A DNA stretch of 45,609 bases from an uncultured Collinsella sp. (GCA_900554595.1 USHZ01000001.1:1-45609), one strand, 5' to 3'. Shown: positions 16,797-25,590, counted from the first letter of the stretch. Made by a program: numbers and translations. Notes: generated by a model not told the origin, from the letters alone.

Positions 16797-17555
16797 CTAT
16801 GACAGTTCGTCGGCTATTTGGTGTTCGTAGAAGGCTTCTACTACGGCGTTGAAGTCGCGGGCGAAGTCTTCCATGGTGCCGTGCCAGGTGGCTCGGCCGG
16901 GTTTTCCCTGGCCAACATAGGCGGTTTGGATGCCGCAGGCGGGGCTAGGGAAGTCACGTTTGGGATCGTTGCCCACCATGAGGACCTCATGCGGCTCGAG
17001 TCCCATCACCTGAAGCTGCTCGAGATAGTAGGTTGCATCGGGCTTGCAACGGGTGGTGTTTCCCATGTGCGTCACGAGCTCGAAGGGGGCGTCGGCCAGG
17101 CCGCCCCAACCCATACGGCACTCGATGGCCCCCTGCGGAAAGCTGGGGTTCGTAAAGAGCGCGCAACGCAGTCCTGCGTCCTGTACGGCCTGGAGCGCGG
17201 CGTGCGCGCCCGGCATGGCGTGGGCGTTAATGACATCGTCGTTCTTGCGCGGAAGAACTTCGCGGTCATAGTAGGTAAACGCCTCGTAGATGAGGGGATC
17301 GGAGAGGCAAATGCCGCACCGGCGCTCAACCTCTTCCTGGTAGAACTCAAGATTGGTGCGATTGTCCGTGCCGCTGCGGCGATTGGCGTTGAGGTCGACC
17401 AGGATGGTGCCGAGGCGCGCCATCGTGCCACCGCGGCTGCGCCTTCCGATGTCCGCGAGCATCGACGAGACATCCTTAAAATACCGAAGGATGAACGCGT
17501 TGAGGTTGATGCTAAGAAGCGTTTCGTCCATATCGAAAACGACTGCTTTGAGCAC
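16797..17555 (-). CDS. HAD-superfamily hydrolase
   Basis: 252 residues. Motif I is VVFDMDETLLS at residues 5-15 (Asp8, Asp10), motif II is in ALFTNPSFPQ, and motif IV is VGNDPKRDFPSPACG, so it is a complete HAD phosphohydrolase with an alpha-helical cap between residues about 20 and 110. The GTG start at 17555 has GAAAGG 8 bases upstream on the minus strand. It is a lone gene, convergent with cyuA and divergent from rpsA. The substrate is unknown. Confidence 0.85.
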   Translation of the reverse strand: MLKAVVFDMDETLLSINLNAFILRYFKDVSSMLADIGRRSRGGTMARLGTILVDLNANRRSGTDNRTNLEFYQEEVERRCGICLSDPLIYEAFTYYDREVLPRKNDDVINAHAMPGAHAALQAVQDAGLRCALFTNPSFPQGAIECRMGWGGLADAPFELVTHMGNTTRCKPDATYYLEQLQVMGLEPHEVLMVGNDPKRDFPSPACGIQTAYVGQGKPGRATWHGTMEDFARDFNAVVEAFYEHQIADELS

Positions 17556-17710
17556 GCGGGCACCTTTCTCGAGAAATCGTTCCAGAATCGTTAGCTCCGG
17601 ATACTTTACCCCAAAGGCGTATGCCTAACTGCCTATCGTCAACTTATGGAGACAGCTGTCCATAAGATTACGAAAAAGTCTCCACACGGGTAAAAAATCG
17701 CAGTTCACGC

Positions 17711-17739
17711 TTGAAATCGAAATGATTTCCCCGTAACCT
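17711..17739 (+). promoter_or_regulatory. Candidate rpsA promoter
   Basis: TTGAAA (17711-17716), a 17-base spacer and TAACCT (17734-17739), about 130 bases before the rpsA start. The remainder of 17556-17870 shows no gene. Confidence 0.35.
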
Positions 17740-17870
17740 ATACGAACGTGATTGCATAAGCGTCACATTAGTATCTGTCGGCTCCCGAGTGTTCCTAAAC
17801 GTTGTGTGCTTGTCGCACCCTTCTGTAGGTCCTAGCAATCGGGGCCCCGTAGTTCGAAAGGGGTCCACCT

Positions 17871-19037
17871 TTGAGTGAGATTCAGAACTCGTCCATTTTC
17901 TCTCTTGACGATGTCAACGAGGAGGAGATGAACAACCTCATCGACGGTACGATTACCGACTTTGATGAGGGCGATCTCGTTAACGGCACTGTCGTTAAGA
18001 TCGAGCATGACGAGGTGCTCGTTGACATCGGATTCAAGTCCGAGGGCGTTATCCCGGTCCGCGAGCTGTCCATCCGCAAGGACGCTAACCCTGCAGACAT
18101 CGTTGCACTCGGTGATCCCATCGAGGCTCTGGTTCTCCAGAAGGAGGACAAGGACGGTCGTCTGGTCCTGTCCAAGAAGCGTGCCGAGTACGAGCGTGCT
18201 TGGAACCGCATCGAGGAGAAGTTCAACTCCGGCGAGAACGTCGAGGGCGAGGTTATCGAGGTTGTCAAGGGCGGCCTGATCCTCGACATCGGCCTGCGTG
18301 GCTTCCTGCCCGCTTCCCTCGTCGACCTCCGTCGCGTCAAGGACCTCACCTCCTACATGGGCACCCGCATCGAGGCCCGCGTCATCGAGATGGACCGCAA
18401 CCGCAACAACGTTGTCCTCTCCCGTCGCGTCGTGCTCGAGGAGTCCCGTAAGGCCGAGCGCTCCGAGATCCTGTCGAAGCTCAAGTCTGGCATGCGTCTC
18501 CAGGGCACCGTTTCCTCCATCGTCGACTTCGGCGCCTTCGTCGACCTCGGCGGTATCGACGGCCTCATCCACATCTCCGAGCTCTCTTGGAACCACGTCA
18601 ACCATCCTTCCGAGGTTGTCAAGGTCGGCCAGGAGGTCGAGGTCGAGGTTCTCGACGTCGATCTCAACCGCGAGCGCATCTCCCTGGGTCTCAAGCAGAC
18701 CACCGAGGATCCGTGGCGCGCACTGGTCAAGAAGTACCCCGTCGGCGCTATCGTCGAGGGCACTGTGACCAAGCTTGTCCCGTTCGGCGCTTTCGTCGAT
18801 CTGGGCGAGGGCATCGAGGGCCTGGTGCACATCTCCGAGATGGCCAACAAGCACGTCGATCAGCCTTCTCAGGTCACCCACGTGGGCGACAAGGTTCAGG
18901 TCAAGGTCATGGAGATCGACCTCGACCGTCGTCGTATCTCCCTGTCCATGAAGTCTGCTGCTGAGACTCTGGGCGTCGAGATTGAGGTTACCCCGCTGCC
19001 TTCCGAGAAGAAGGACGAGGAGACCGACGCCGAGTAA
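17871..19037 (+). CDS. rpsA: 30S ribosomal protein S1 (four-domain form)
   Basis: RNA-binding protein that helps position mRNA on the 30S subunit. Four S1 (OB-fold) repeats are visible at about residues 36-105, 122-190, 205-275 and 290-360. The last two are the most canonical (GTVSSIVDFGAFVDLGG; GTVTKLVPFGAFVDLGE). At 388 residues it is the short form found in actinobacteria and Gram-positives rather than the six-domain proteobacterial protein. The TTG at 17871 is used, with GAAAGGGG about 8 bases upstream. The acidic tail SEKKDEETDAE ends the protein, and a terminator follows. Confidence 0.95.
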   Translation: MSEIQNSSIFSLDDVNEEEMNNLIDGTITDFDEGDLVNGTVVKIEHDEVLVDIGFKSEGVIPVRELSIRKDANPADIVALGDPIEALVLQKEDKDGRLVLSKKRAEYERAWNRIEEKFNSGENVEGEVIEVVKGGLILDIGLRGFLPASLVDLRRVKDLTSYMGTRIEARVIEMDRNRNNVVLSRRVVLEESRKAERSEILSKLKSGMRLQGTVSSIVDFGAFVDLGGIDGLIHISELSWNHVNHPSEVVKVGQEVEVEVLDVDLNRERISLGLKQTTEDPWRALVKKYPVGAIVEGTVTKLVPFGAFVDLGEGIEGLVHISEMANKHVDQPSQVTHVGDKVQVKVMEIDLDRRRISLSMKSAAETLGVEIEVTPLPSEKKDEETDAE

Positions 19038-19061
19038 ATCGGTTTGACGATCACTTGTTTT

Positions 19062-19095
19062 AAGGGATCTGTCCGCAATGGACGGGTCCCTTTTT
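19062..19095 (+). terminator. Intrinsic terminator after rpsA
   Basis: AAGGGATCTGTCC (19062-19074) pairs with GGACGGGTCCCTT (19080-19092) with two wobbles and runs into TTTTT. Confidence 0.88.
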
Positions 19096-19343
19096 GCATT
19101 TGGCGGTGAGATGCACGATGCTGCCCCGGCTTAATGTTGTCCGGGCTGTCTGTTTGGTATTGGGTTGTCAGTGCATGAAAAAATGCCGACATCCCGCCTC
19201 GGGGAGGAGGCGGGAACGCACCGAGTAGACGGAGGGGTACGGAGCGCGGTCGCGTCTCGACTGACGACGTTGCCCATCGACAAGCCTATTGTACTGCATG
19301 GCGTGGTTCTTGGTTTATCGTGTCGAACGCTTGCGTTGTGCCA

Positions 19344-19370
19344 TTGCCAATAGCGACGGTGTGCTACACT
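19344..19370 (+). promoter_or_regulatory. rnpB promoter
   Basis: TTGCCA (19344-19349), a short 15-base spacer and TACACT (19365-19370). The -10 ends 8 bases before the first paired base of RNase P RNA, which supports it. Confidence 0.55.
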
Positions 19371-19378
19371 CTTGCACT

Positions 19379-19740
19379 GCTGAGTGGGCCAGACGGTCGC
19401 GCGATGTGCTGCTTGCAGCACGCGTGAGGAAAGTCCGGGCTCCAGAGGGCGGGATGCCGGCTAACGGCCGGGCGGAGTGATCCGACGGAAAGCGCCGCAG
19501 AAAAGAAGACTCCCACCTGCGCCGCAAGGCGTAAAGGGAAAAGCTGAAACGGTGGTGTAAGAGACCACCAGCGTCGTGGCAACACGGCGGCTTGGCAAGC
19601 CCCATCCGGAGCAAGCGCGAATAGGAACGCTATGGGCCGGCCCGGTCCGCGTTCGGGTAGCGTGCGTGGAGCTGCATGGTAACGTGCAGACAAGATAAAT
19701 GACCGTTCACGACAGAACCCGGCTTACAAGCCCACTCAGC
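19379..19740 (+). ncRNA. rnpB: RNase P RNA, bacterial type A
   Basis: Catalytic RNA that removes tRNA 5' leaders. The closing P1 helix is GCTGAGTGGG (19379-19388) / CCCACTCAGC (19731-19740). The universally conserved 5' core GAGGAAAGTCCGGGCTCC and the 3' core ACAGAACCCGGCTTA (partner in the P4 helix) are both present, about 362 bases overall. Internal helices with GGTGTAAGAGACCACC and the GCAAG segments fit the type A layout. Confidence 0.96.
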
Positions 19741-19757
19741 AACTATGTTGACGCTGC

Positions 19758-19855
19758 GACGGCGTCAGCTGGCCGATTTGGCGCTCATTCGTCGGTCGCC
19801 GCCATAAGGCGTGCTCCCTCCTCTTTCGGGCCAAATCGACTCAGCTGACGCCGTC
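19758..19855 (+). repeat. Long hairpin element, copy 2 of the CTCCTCTTTC family
   Basis: An outer 14-bp stem GACGGCGTCAGCTG (19758-19771) / CAGCTGACGCCGTC (19842-19855) and an inner 8-bp stem CGATTTGG (19774-19781) / CCAAATCG (19831-19838). The decamer CTCCTCTTTC is at 19818-19827, in the same relative place as in copies 1 and 3. It sits just after rnpB with no T tract. Confidence 0.75.
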
Positions 19856-20053
19856 TCGCTGTCTTTGCCTGATCATCGGCAGCCTCATTTTTGTTACGAT
19901 CCTGTCTTACAAGGCACTTTGCTCGCCCTGACGGGTTCTCGCTTTCGTTTACGGAATCATCGGCGTTGCCGTTCTATTTATCGGGGTTATTGGTACGGTC
20001 TTTGCCGTATTATTGAGGCTGTTTGTTGCTTTGCTTGTGTTTGAGGGGCTTTG

Positions 20054-20689
20054 TTGGACAGCTATTTTACTCTGCAATCGAATATTGAGGCTTCGGGCGA
20101 GTTTGTGGACCGCAAGAGCCGGTTTATTGCCCAGCTGGTCCATATTGAGTCCGAGGACGAGGCAAACACCTTTATCGAGATGGTTCGCAAGCGTCATTAC
20201 GACGCCCGGCACAATGTTCCCGCGTGGATTTTGGTCGATGGGCGTGAGCGCCAGAGCGATGATGGTGAGCCGAGCCGCACGAGCGGAATGCCGACGCTCG
20301 AGGTGCTGCGCGGTGCGGGACTTAAAAACGTATGCTGTGTTGTGACGCGTTATTTTGGTGGCACGCTGTTGGGGCCCGGTGGCTTGGTACGCGCCTATAC
20401 CGCGGCGACACAGGCGGCGGTGGCCGCGGCTCAGGAGGCTGGGCAGATCGTTGAGATGACGAGTGTCGTGCCGGTTGACGTGCATGTGGCCTATCCACAG
20501 TATGAGCAGGTGCTTCGTTTGGCGCAGGATTCGGGTGCCAAGGTTTCGGATACCGATTACGCGGATGCCGTGATACTTCACTTGGTGTTTAAGGCGGGGG
20601 AGCAGGAGCTGTTTTGCGCCAAGATGCGCGAGCTTATGGCGGGGCGCGAGGAGATCGAGGTCGGCGCTCCCGAATTTGCTGAGTTCTAA
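20054..20689 (+). CDS. IMPACT/YigZ family protein (UPF0029)
   Basis: 211 residues. The N-terminal UPF0029 domain shows KSRFIAQLVHIESEDEA, HYDARHNVPAWIL, DGEPSRTSGMP and the conserved RYFGGTLLGPGGLVRAYT block. The C-terminal part is the DUF1949 ferredoxin-like domain. The family is linked to translation or stress regulation in bacteria and eukaryotes, but no precise activity is established. The TTG at 20054 is preferred over TTG 20051 because GAGGGG ends 5 bases before it. The 190 bases upstream hold no clear gene. Confidence 0.85.
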   Translation: MDSYFTLQSNIEASGEFVDRKSRFIAQLVHIESEDEANTFIEMVRKRHYDARHNVPAWILVDGRERQSDDGEPSRTSGMPTLEVLRGAGLKNVCCVVTRYFGGTLLGPGGLVRAYTAATQAAVAAAQEAGQIVEMTSVVPVDVHVAYPQYEQVLRLAQDSGAKVSDTDYADAVILHLVFKAGEQELFCAKMRELMAGREEIEVGAPEFAEF

Positions 20690-20756
20690 CGGCGACGGCC
20701 GGCGTGCTTTTGGATGAATCTCAAGCGCGCCGGCCGTCGTTTTCTGTTGCTATCGT

Positions 20757-21203
20757 TTACTCGGCGAGCTGCTTTAGCATATCGCAGGCGATTTCGACGG
20801 CATCGTCGATGCAGCCGGGACAGCTGCGGAGCGGACCCTTGTCCGATCCGACGCCCTTGAGCGTGCCACAGACGGTCGTCGTGTTCTTCTCGCCAAAGCG
20901 CTTGGCAATCTCGCGCGACAGCTTGTAGGTCTGGCCCTTGGTCTTGGGGTTTTCCATACCGTCGCTCATCACAAAGCCCATGATGGCCACGGCGCCCGAG
21001 ATGGCGCCGCAGGTCTCGGTCATGCCGCCCATGCCGGCGCCAAAGCCCTCGGTGAGGGTAAAGGCGATCTGGGGGTCGAGCCCCACAGCGGGCGCGAGCG
21101 TGCAAGCGACAGCCTGGGCGCAGTTAAAGCCGCGGGCGTGGTACTCGGCAGCCTGAGCCTGACAGGCGGTGATGTCGAGCTGGGCTGTATCGATTTGCTT
21201 CAT
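20757..21203 (-). CDS. C_GCAxxG_C_C family redox-active protein
   Basis: 148 residues of the family named for its conserved cysteine/glycine pattern (probable redox-active protein of anaerobes). Visible elements are GFNCAQAVACTLAPAVG (residues about 24-40), TETCGAISGAVAIMG, TVCGTLKGVG, and CPGCIDDAVEIACD with a CxxC near the C terminus. No signal peptide or membrane segment is apparent. Its biochemical role is unknown; an Fe-S or thiol-based electron-transfer function is inferred from the cysteines. The ATG at 21203 has AAGGAGA 6-7 bases upstream on the minus strand. Confidence 0.82.
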   Translation of the reverse strand: MKQIDTAQLDITACQAQAAEYHARGFNCAQAVACTLAPAVGLDPQIAFTLTEGFGAGMGGMTETCGAISGAVAIMGFVMSDGMENPKTKGQTYKLSREIAKRFGEKNTTTVCGTLKGVGSDKGPLRSCPGCIDDAVEIACDMLKQLAE

Positions 21204-21365
21204 CGTTGTCTCCTTGGTCACGGTGTACCCGCCTATGGTACCCGTGACGGGGCATGTAATCATCGAGAGCTTCATGTATGCCTCATTTATATCCATCGAT
21301 TAAATGCCTAAGGCTGAGACGAATGCCCCTGATTTATTTGTCTCATAACCTATCGGCGGGATGGG

Positions 21366-21394
21366 TTGAGAGGGGTGCGGGGTAGCGGTATCGT
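21366..21394 (+). promoter_or_regulatory. Candidate metY promoter with upstream inverted repeat
   Basis: TTGAGA (21366-21371), 17 bases and TATCGT (21389-21394), about 40 bases before the gene. Just upstream, TGAGACGAAT (21315-21324) faces ATTTGTCTCA (21336-21345), a 10-bp inverted repeat with one wobble that could be an operator. Confidence 0.45.
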
Positions 21395-21433
21395 GAACCG
21401 AATAAAAACAAAACCCAAGTAAGGGAGTTGGAT

Positions 21434-22717
21434 ATGAGCAAGCAGACCATCGGTACCACGTGTGTTCAGGGCGGTTATCGCCCGGGCGATGCAGAGCCGC
21501 GTCAGGTGCCCATCTATCAGTCAACCACGTGGAAGTACGACACGTCCGAGCACATGGGCAAGCTGTTTGACCTGGAGGAGTCGGGCTACTTCTATAGCCG
21601 TCTGCAGAACCCCACGTGCGATTTGGTCGCCGCCAAGATCTGTGAGATGGAGGGCGGCACCGCTGCGATGCTCACGAGTTCGGGCATGGCTGCGAACTTC
21701 CTTGCGATCTTTAACGTGGCCGGTGCCGGTGATCACGTGGTCGCAAGCTCTGCCATCTACGGCGGTACCTACAACCTGCTTGCCCATACCATGGGCCGTA
21801 TGGGCGTTACCTGCACGTTCGTTGCCCCCGACTGCACCGATGAGGAGCTCGAGGCAGCCTTTGAGCCCAATACCAAGCTCGTCTTTGGCGAGACGATTGC
21901 CAACCCTGCCCTTGCCGTGCTCGATATTGAGCGCTTTGCCAAGGCCGCGCATGACCACGGCGTGCCGCTGATGGTCGACAACACCTTCCCGACGCCTGTG
22001 ATGTGCCGTCCCTTTGAGTGGGGCGCCGACATCGTCACGCACTCCACCACCAAGTACATGGATGGCCATGCAGCCTACCTGGGTGGCGTGATTGTCGACC
22101 ACGGCCAGTTTGACTGGATGGCCCATGCAGACAAGTTCCCGGGTCTCACCACGCCCGACGAGAGCTATCACGGCGTGACCTATGCCGAGAAGTTCGGTCG
22201 CGAGGGCGCCTTCATTACCAAGGCCACCGCGCAGCTCATGCGCGACCTCGGCCCTATGCAGAACCCGCAGGCGGCGTTTTTCCTGAACAGCTCGCTCGAG
22301 AGCCTGCATGTGCGCATGCCGCGTCATTGCGAGAACGGCCTGGCCGTTGCCAAGTTCCTGCAGAGCCATCCCAAGGTACGCTTCGTGAGCTATCCGGGCC
22401 TGGAGGGCGATAAGTACTATGACCTGGCTCAGAAGTACATGCCTAACGGTACCTGCGGCGTTGTGAGCTTTGGCTTTAACGGTGGTCGCGCGGCGGCCGA
22501 GACCTTTATGAAGAGCCTCAAGCTTGCCCAGATCGCCACGCATGTGGCCGACGCCCGCACTTGCTGCCTGCATCCCGCTAACGCTACGCATCGCCAGATG
22601 AACGATGAGGAGCTCATCGCCTGTGGCATCTCCGCCGACATGGTGCGCCTGTCGTGCGGCCTCGAGGACACGGCCGACCTGATTGCCGACCTTGAGCAGG
22701 CTCTCGAGCAGTGCTAG
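21434..22717 (+). CDS. O-acetylhomoserine sulfhydrylase-type PLP enzyme (MetY-like)
   Basis: 427 residues of the Cys/Met-metabolism PLP family. ESGYFYSRLQNPTCD and SSGMAANFLAIF bind the cofactor phosphate and pyridine ring. MVDNTFPTPVMCRPFEWGADIVTHSTTKYMDGH contains the Schiff-base lysine in STTKY. The length and the extra segment around TTPDESYHGV favour O-acetylhomoserine aminocarboxypropyltransferase (homocysteine from O-acetylhomoserine and sulfide) over the shorter cystathionine enzymes; methionine gamma-lyase is the main alternative. The ATG at 21434 has AAGGGAG 6 bases upstream. It is a single gene with its own promoter and two terminator-like hairpins downstream. Confidence 0.82.
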   Translation: MSKQTIGTTCVQGGYRPGDAEPRQVPIYQSTTWKYDTSEHMGKLFDLEESGYFYSRLQNPTCDLVAAKICEMEGGTAAMLTSSGMAANFLAIFNVAGAGDHVVASSAIYGGTYNLLAHTMGRMGVTCTFVAPDCTDEELEAAFEPNTKLVFGETIANPALAVLDIERFAKAAHDHGVPLMVDNTFPTPVMCRPFEWGADIVTHSTTKYMDGHAAYLGGVIVDHGQFDWMAHADKFPGLTTPDESYHGVTYAEKFGREGAFITKATAQLMRDLGPMQNPQAAFFLNSSLESLHVRMPRHCENGLAVAKFLQSHPKVRFVSYPGLEGDKYYDLAQKYMPNGTCGVVSFGFNGGRAAAETFMKSLKLAQIATHVADARTCCLHPANATHRQMNDEELIACGISADMVRLSCGLEDTADLIADLEQALEQC

Positions 22718-22733
22718 GCTAGCGTTCGCATAA

Positions 22734-22764
22734 GTCGCCGATGCCGACAGAGGGCTTCGGCGAC
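22734..22764 (+). terminator. First hairpin after metY
   Basis: GTCGCCGA (22734-22741) / TCGGCGAC (22757-22764) followed by CTTTACG. A weak terminator candidate ahead of the stronger one at 22792. Confidence 0.45.
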
Positions 22765-22791
22765 CTTTACGTTCCGATTCCGTAGGCGGGA

Positions 22792-22831
22792 CCCCAATCG
22801 CGACTTTGCAGGCGATTGGGGCCCCGTTTTT
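22792..22831 (+). terminator. Intrinsic terminator after metY
   Basis: CCCCAATCGC (22792-22801) / GCGATTGGGG (22812-22821), a 10-bp perfect stem, followed by CCCCGTTTTT. Confidence 0.8.
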
Positions 22832-22857
22832 GCGTTGCGCCACTCGAAAGGATGGAC

Positions 22858-24162
22858 ATGGATAAAACCGCAGAGCAGCTGCGCCGCGAGCGCATTGCCC
22901 TAGAGGGCGACACCCATGGCAAGAACAAATGGGCGATTCTGTTTACCGTGCTCATCATGACGTTTATGGTGTGTCTGGATTCGACCGTCGTGACCGTGGC
23001 GCTGCCCGTGATGCAAAAGGAGCTGGGCGTGGGCCTCGATCGCATTCAGCTGGTGAGCTCGGTGTATCTGCTTGCGACATGCGTGGCCATGTTGCCGTTT
23101 GGCCGTCTGGGCGACGTGCGCGGCAAGGTGGGCGTATTCCAGCTGGGCGTCATCGTCTTTACGGCCGGCTCGCTGCTTTGCGGCCTTTCGGGCTCGCTCG
23201 AAGTTCTTATTCTGGCACGCATTGTGCAGGGCGTCGGTTGCGCGGCGGCCATGGCCAACAACATGGGAATCATCACCGAGTCGTTTCCGGCGCGCGAGCG
23301 CGGTCGTGCCATGGGTATTCTCGCGACCTTCGTGGCCCTCGGCATGATGTGTGGCCCCGTGCTCGGCGGCATGCTGGTGTCAAGTTTTCCCTGGGAGAGC
23401 ATCTTTCTCATTAACCTGCCCATTGGCGTCATCTCGTTTATCGTGGGGCTCTACACACTGCCGCATGTTAAGCCGGAGGCCGGCGAGCGCCCCATGTCCC
23501 TGATCGAGGCCGCTCGTCGCTGCTTTGCAAATTCGGCCTTCACCATCAACCTAGCCTGCATGCTCATCGTGTTCGTTGGCATTGGCGCATCCGAGTTTAT
23601 TCTGCCGTTCTATTTTCAGGACGCTCACGGCTTTGGTTCCGACATTTCCGGACTGCTCTTTTTGGCGCTGCCGATGGTGAATGCCTTTATCGGCCCGCTT
23701 TCGGGTACGGTTTCGGACCGTGTTGGCTGCGAGGGCCCCACGGCGGTCGGCCTGGGCGTGTACGTATGCGGTCTCTTTGCGGTAAGTACGCTCGACGAGC
23801 ACTCTTCCATCCCTGTGATCGTGTGCTGTGTCGCGTTTATGTCGTGCGGCACGTCGATTTTCCAGAGCCCCAATAACTCGCTGTACATGGGCTCGGCTCC
23901 GCGCGAAGCGCTCGGCTTTGCTGGCAGCCTGGGTAGCCTGGCGCGCTATGCGGGTATGGCCGTGGGCATTACGGTGGCGTCGAATATCCTGTATGGGCAG
24001 ATGAGCGTGGCGATGGGCGAGGCCGTGACCAGTTTTGTTGCAGGCCGTCCGGATGTGTTCTTGTTTGGTTTTCGTTCGGTGTTCTACGTGCTCATGGCTG
24101 TGTCCGCTGTGGGCTTTGCGCTCGCCATGGTTCGTTTGGTGAGGATGCGCGCCCGCCATTAG
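22858..24162 (+). CDS. MFS transporter, DHA2/EmrB-QacA-like drug exporter
   Basis: 434 residues, an inner-membrane proton-coupled exporter by family. Hydrophobic helices begin at about residue 25 (WAILFTVLIMTFMVCLDSTV, with the DHA2-type D in helix 1). They continue with motif A-like GRLGDVRGKVG between helices 2 and 3 and the antiporter motif GIILGPxxGG equivalent MMCGPVLGGML in helix 5. I count about 12-14 membrane segments. The ATG at 22858 follows AAAGGA by 5 bases; ATG 22852 lies inside that site. It is a single gene bounded by the metY terminator and a repeat island. The substrate is unknown. Confidence 0.85.
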   Translation: MDKTAEQLRRERIALEGDTHGKNKWAILFTVLIMTFMVCLDSTVVTVALPVMQKELGVGLDRIQLVSSVYLLATCVAMLPFGRLGDVRGKVGVFQLGVIVFTAGSLLCGLSGSLEVLILARIVQGVGCAAAMANNMGIITESFPARERGRAMGILATFVALGMMCGPVLGGMLVSSFPWESIFLINLPIGVISFIVGLYTLPHVKPEAGERPMSLIEAARRCFANSAFTINLACMLIVFVGIGASEFILPFYFQDAHGFGSDISGLLFLALPMVNAFIGPLSGTVSDRVGCEGPTAVGLGVYVCGLFAVSTLDEHSSIPVIVCCVAFMSCGTSIFQSPNNSLYMGSAPREALGFAGSLGSLARYAGMAVGITVASNILYGQMSVAMGEAVTSFVAGRPDVFLFGFRSVFYVLMAVSAVGFALAMVRLVRMRARH

Positions 24163-24180
24163 CGTGTTGGGAGGCTGCCT

Positions 24181-24340
24181 GCCACGAATCAGGCCTATCT
24201 ACTACGTTAGACTGCGATGTCCCAACCATGGTGCATCTGATGAAAATAAAAGCGCAGGTAGATAGCTTGCCAGTTTTCGGAAATCATGGGTATGGACAGG
24301 GGTATGAGGCTAAACGTAGTAAATAGGCCGGTTTTGTGGC
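24181..24340 (+). repeat. 160-bp CTACTACGTT element, copy 1
   Basis: It starts GCCACGAATCAGGCCTATCT and ends AATAGGCCGGTTTTGTGGC, with inverted ends of about 30 bases including ATCTACTACGTT near the left and AACGTAGTAAAT near the right end. A second element of identical length lies at 44118-44277. Internal blocks (CCATGGTGCAT, TTTTCGGAAATCATGGGTATGG) match diverged blocks in copy 2. No ORF inside. It fills the gap between the MFS gene and xpt; 24341-24538 otherwise shows only the short motif at 24395. Confidence 0.7.
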
Positions 24341-24394
24341 CGGCGCCCTACATGATCCGCTTAGGACGGAGGAAATCGGACCATAAAGGTAGAT

Positions 24395-24421
24395 AAAAGA
24401 GCCCCGTCCCAAATTGACTGG
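24395..24421 (+). repeat. Short motif AAAAGAGCCCCGTCCCAAAT, shared with 44081
   Basis: The sequence around GAGCCCCGTCCCAAATTGAC followed by TGGT resembles AAGCCCTGTTCCAAAATGAC plus TGGT at about 44083-44107. It accompanies the 160-bp element in both places, downstream here and upstream there. Confidence 0.45.
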
Positions 24422-24538
24422 TCTTGCGGCTTTGTGGTGCGATGCGGCTTGTGGGGCGGGCGGGGGTCGGTCCGTGGTAGACTATCGAACAACGTTTATT
24501 AATCGCGCGGTATCGTTGCCGCGAGAAGGGGTTGCGCC

Positions 24539-25117
24539 ATGCAGGAGCTTGAGGATCGTATTCGCCATGACGGCATCGTAAAGGCCGGTAACGTCCTTAA
24601 GGTTGATGCCTTCCTCAACCACCAGTGCGACGTTGAGCTGTTCGACCACATGGGCGCCGAGTGGGCCCGTCTGTTCAAGGGTGTCGAGATCAACAAGATC
24701 CTGACGATTGAGGCTTCGGGCATTGGCATGGCCTGCATCGCAGCTCAGCATTTTGGCGGCGTGCCGGTGGTCTTTGCCAAGAAGGCCCAGTCCATTAACC
24801 TCGACGGCGAGCAGTATGCTACGACCATCTACTCCTTTACCAAACAGAAGGAGTACCCGGTTATCGTGGGCAAGCGTTTCCTGTCCGAGGGCGATAAGGT
24901 CCTGATTATCGACGACTTCCTGGCCAACGGCTGCGCTCTTGAGGGTCTTATCAAGATCTGCGAGGCCGCGGGTGCCGAGGTGTCCGGTATTGGCATTGCC
25001 GTGGAGAAGGGCTTCCAGGGCGGTGGCGATAAGCTCCGCGAGCGTGGCTTCCGCGTCGAGAGCCTGGCCCGTATCGCCGATATGGACTGCGAGACCGGCG
25101 AGATCACCTTCGCCTAA
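24539..25117 (+). CDS. xpt: Xanthine phosphoribosyltransferase
   Basis: Converts xanthine and PRPP to XMP for purine salvage. The product closely follows the B. subtilis Xpt layout: VLKVDAFLNHQ near the N terminus, ILTIEASGIGMA, VFAKK, YSFTKQ and the PRPP-binding loop VLIIDDFLANGCA (around residues 120-132). Length is 192 residues. The ATG at 24539 follows AAGGGG. I looked for a purine riboswitch upstream and did not find one. Xanthine salvage alongside a xanthine-dehydrogenase-like enzyme in the same window is consistent with active purine handling. Confidence 0.94.
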   Translation: MQELEDRIRHDGIVKAGNVLKVDAFLNHQCDVELFDHMGAEWARLFKGVEINKILTIEASGIGMACIAAQHFGGVPVVFAKKAQSINLDGEQYATTIYSFTKQKEYPVIVGKRFLSEGDKVLIIDDFLANGCALEGLIKICEAAGAEVSGIGIAVEKGFQGGGDKLRERGFRVESLARIADMDCETGEITFA

Positions 25118-25145
25118 GCGCGCAACACAAGCGATTGGTATTCGA

Positions 25146-25180
25146 TGTGACAAAGGGACTTTCCCTTTGTCACATTTTTT
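25146..25180 (+). terminator. Intrinsic terminator after xpt
   Basis: A 12-bp perfect stem TGTGACAAAGGG (25146-25157) / CCCTTTGTCACA (25163-25174) and TTTTTT. Confidence 0.93.
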
Positions 25181-25200
25181 GTATGAGGGGAGGTGTTGAT

Positions 25201-25581
25201 ATGGATGAGAACAAGATGGGATGGCATGAGTATGCGCGCTATGCCGAGATGTCGGCCGAGGAGTTGGCGCGCGATTGCGAGGTGCAGGTGTTTCGCGCGA
25301 CGGGTCCGGGCGGACAAGGCGTCAACACGACGGACTCGGCGGTGCGCATGAAGCATGGGCCCACGGGGATTGTCGTGACGGCGCGCGAGAGCCGTAGTCA
25401 GTTTCAGAATCGCAGCTGCTGTCTGCGTAAGCTGCGCGCTGAGCTTGAGCGTCGCGGGCGTCCACCGCGCCGTCGCGTCAAGACCAAAGTGCCACAGCGC
25501 TCTCGCCAGCGCAGGCTCAACGATAAGCACTTCAACGCGATTAAAAAGGCCAACCGTCGCAAGCCGGGCGGGGAGGAATGA
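25201..25581 (+). CDS. Peptide-chain-release-factor-like protein (GGQ domain only)
   Basis: 126 residues holding only the catalytic domain of class I release factors: RATGPGGQGVNTTDSAVRMKH (GGQ at about residues 37-39), then HGPTGIVVTARESRSQFQN, and a strongly basic tail rich in Arg/Lys. It lacks the codon-recognition domains, so it probably rescues stalled ribosomes, as ArfB or related proteins do. The AVRMKHGPTGIVV and RSQFQN blocks look closer to RF1/RF2 domain 3 than to classical ArfB. The ATG at 25201 follows GGGGAGG by 7 bases. A 27-bp palindrome lies just after the stop. Confidence 0.82.
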   Translation: MDENKMGWHEYARYAEMSAEELARDCEVQVFRATGPGGQGVNTTDSAVRMKHGPTGIVVTARESRSQFQNRSCCLRKLRAELERRGRPPRRRVKTKVPQRSRQRRLNDKHFNAIKKANRRKPGGEE

Positions 25582-25590
25582 TCTTCTCAA

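Noticed and set aside
19861..20050. Hydrophobic stretch (translates as repeated V/I/L/F) before the IMPACT-family gene
   Set aside because: No start codon with a ribosome binding site, and the frame runs into the IMPACT gene out of phase; probably compositional.
21204..21433. SAM riboswitch or T-box ahead of the MetY-like gene
   Set aside because: No SAM-I core and no T-box sequence found; only a promoter match and a small inverted repeat.
24341..24538. Purine riboswitch ahead of xpt
   Set aside because: The conserved loop and junction sequences of the purine aptamer are not present; only repeat-derived sequence and a plain leader are seen.
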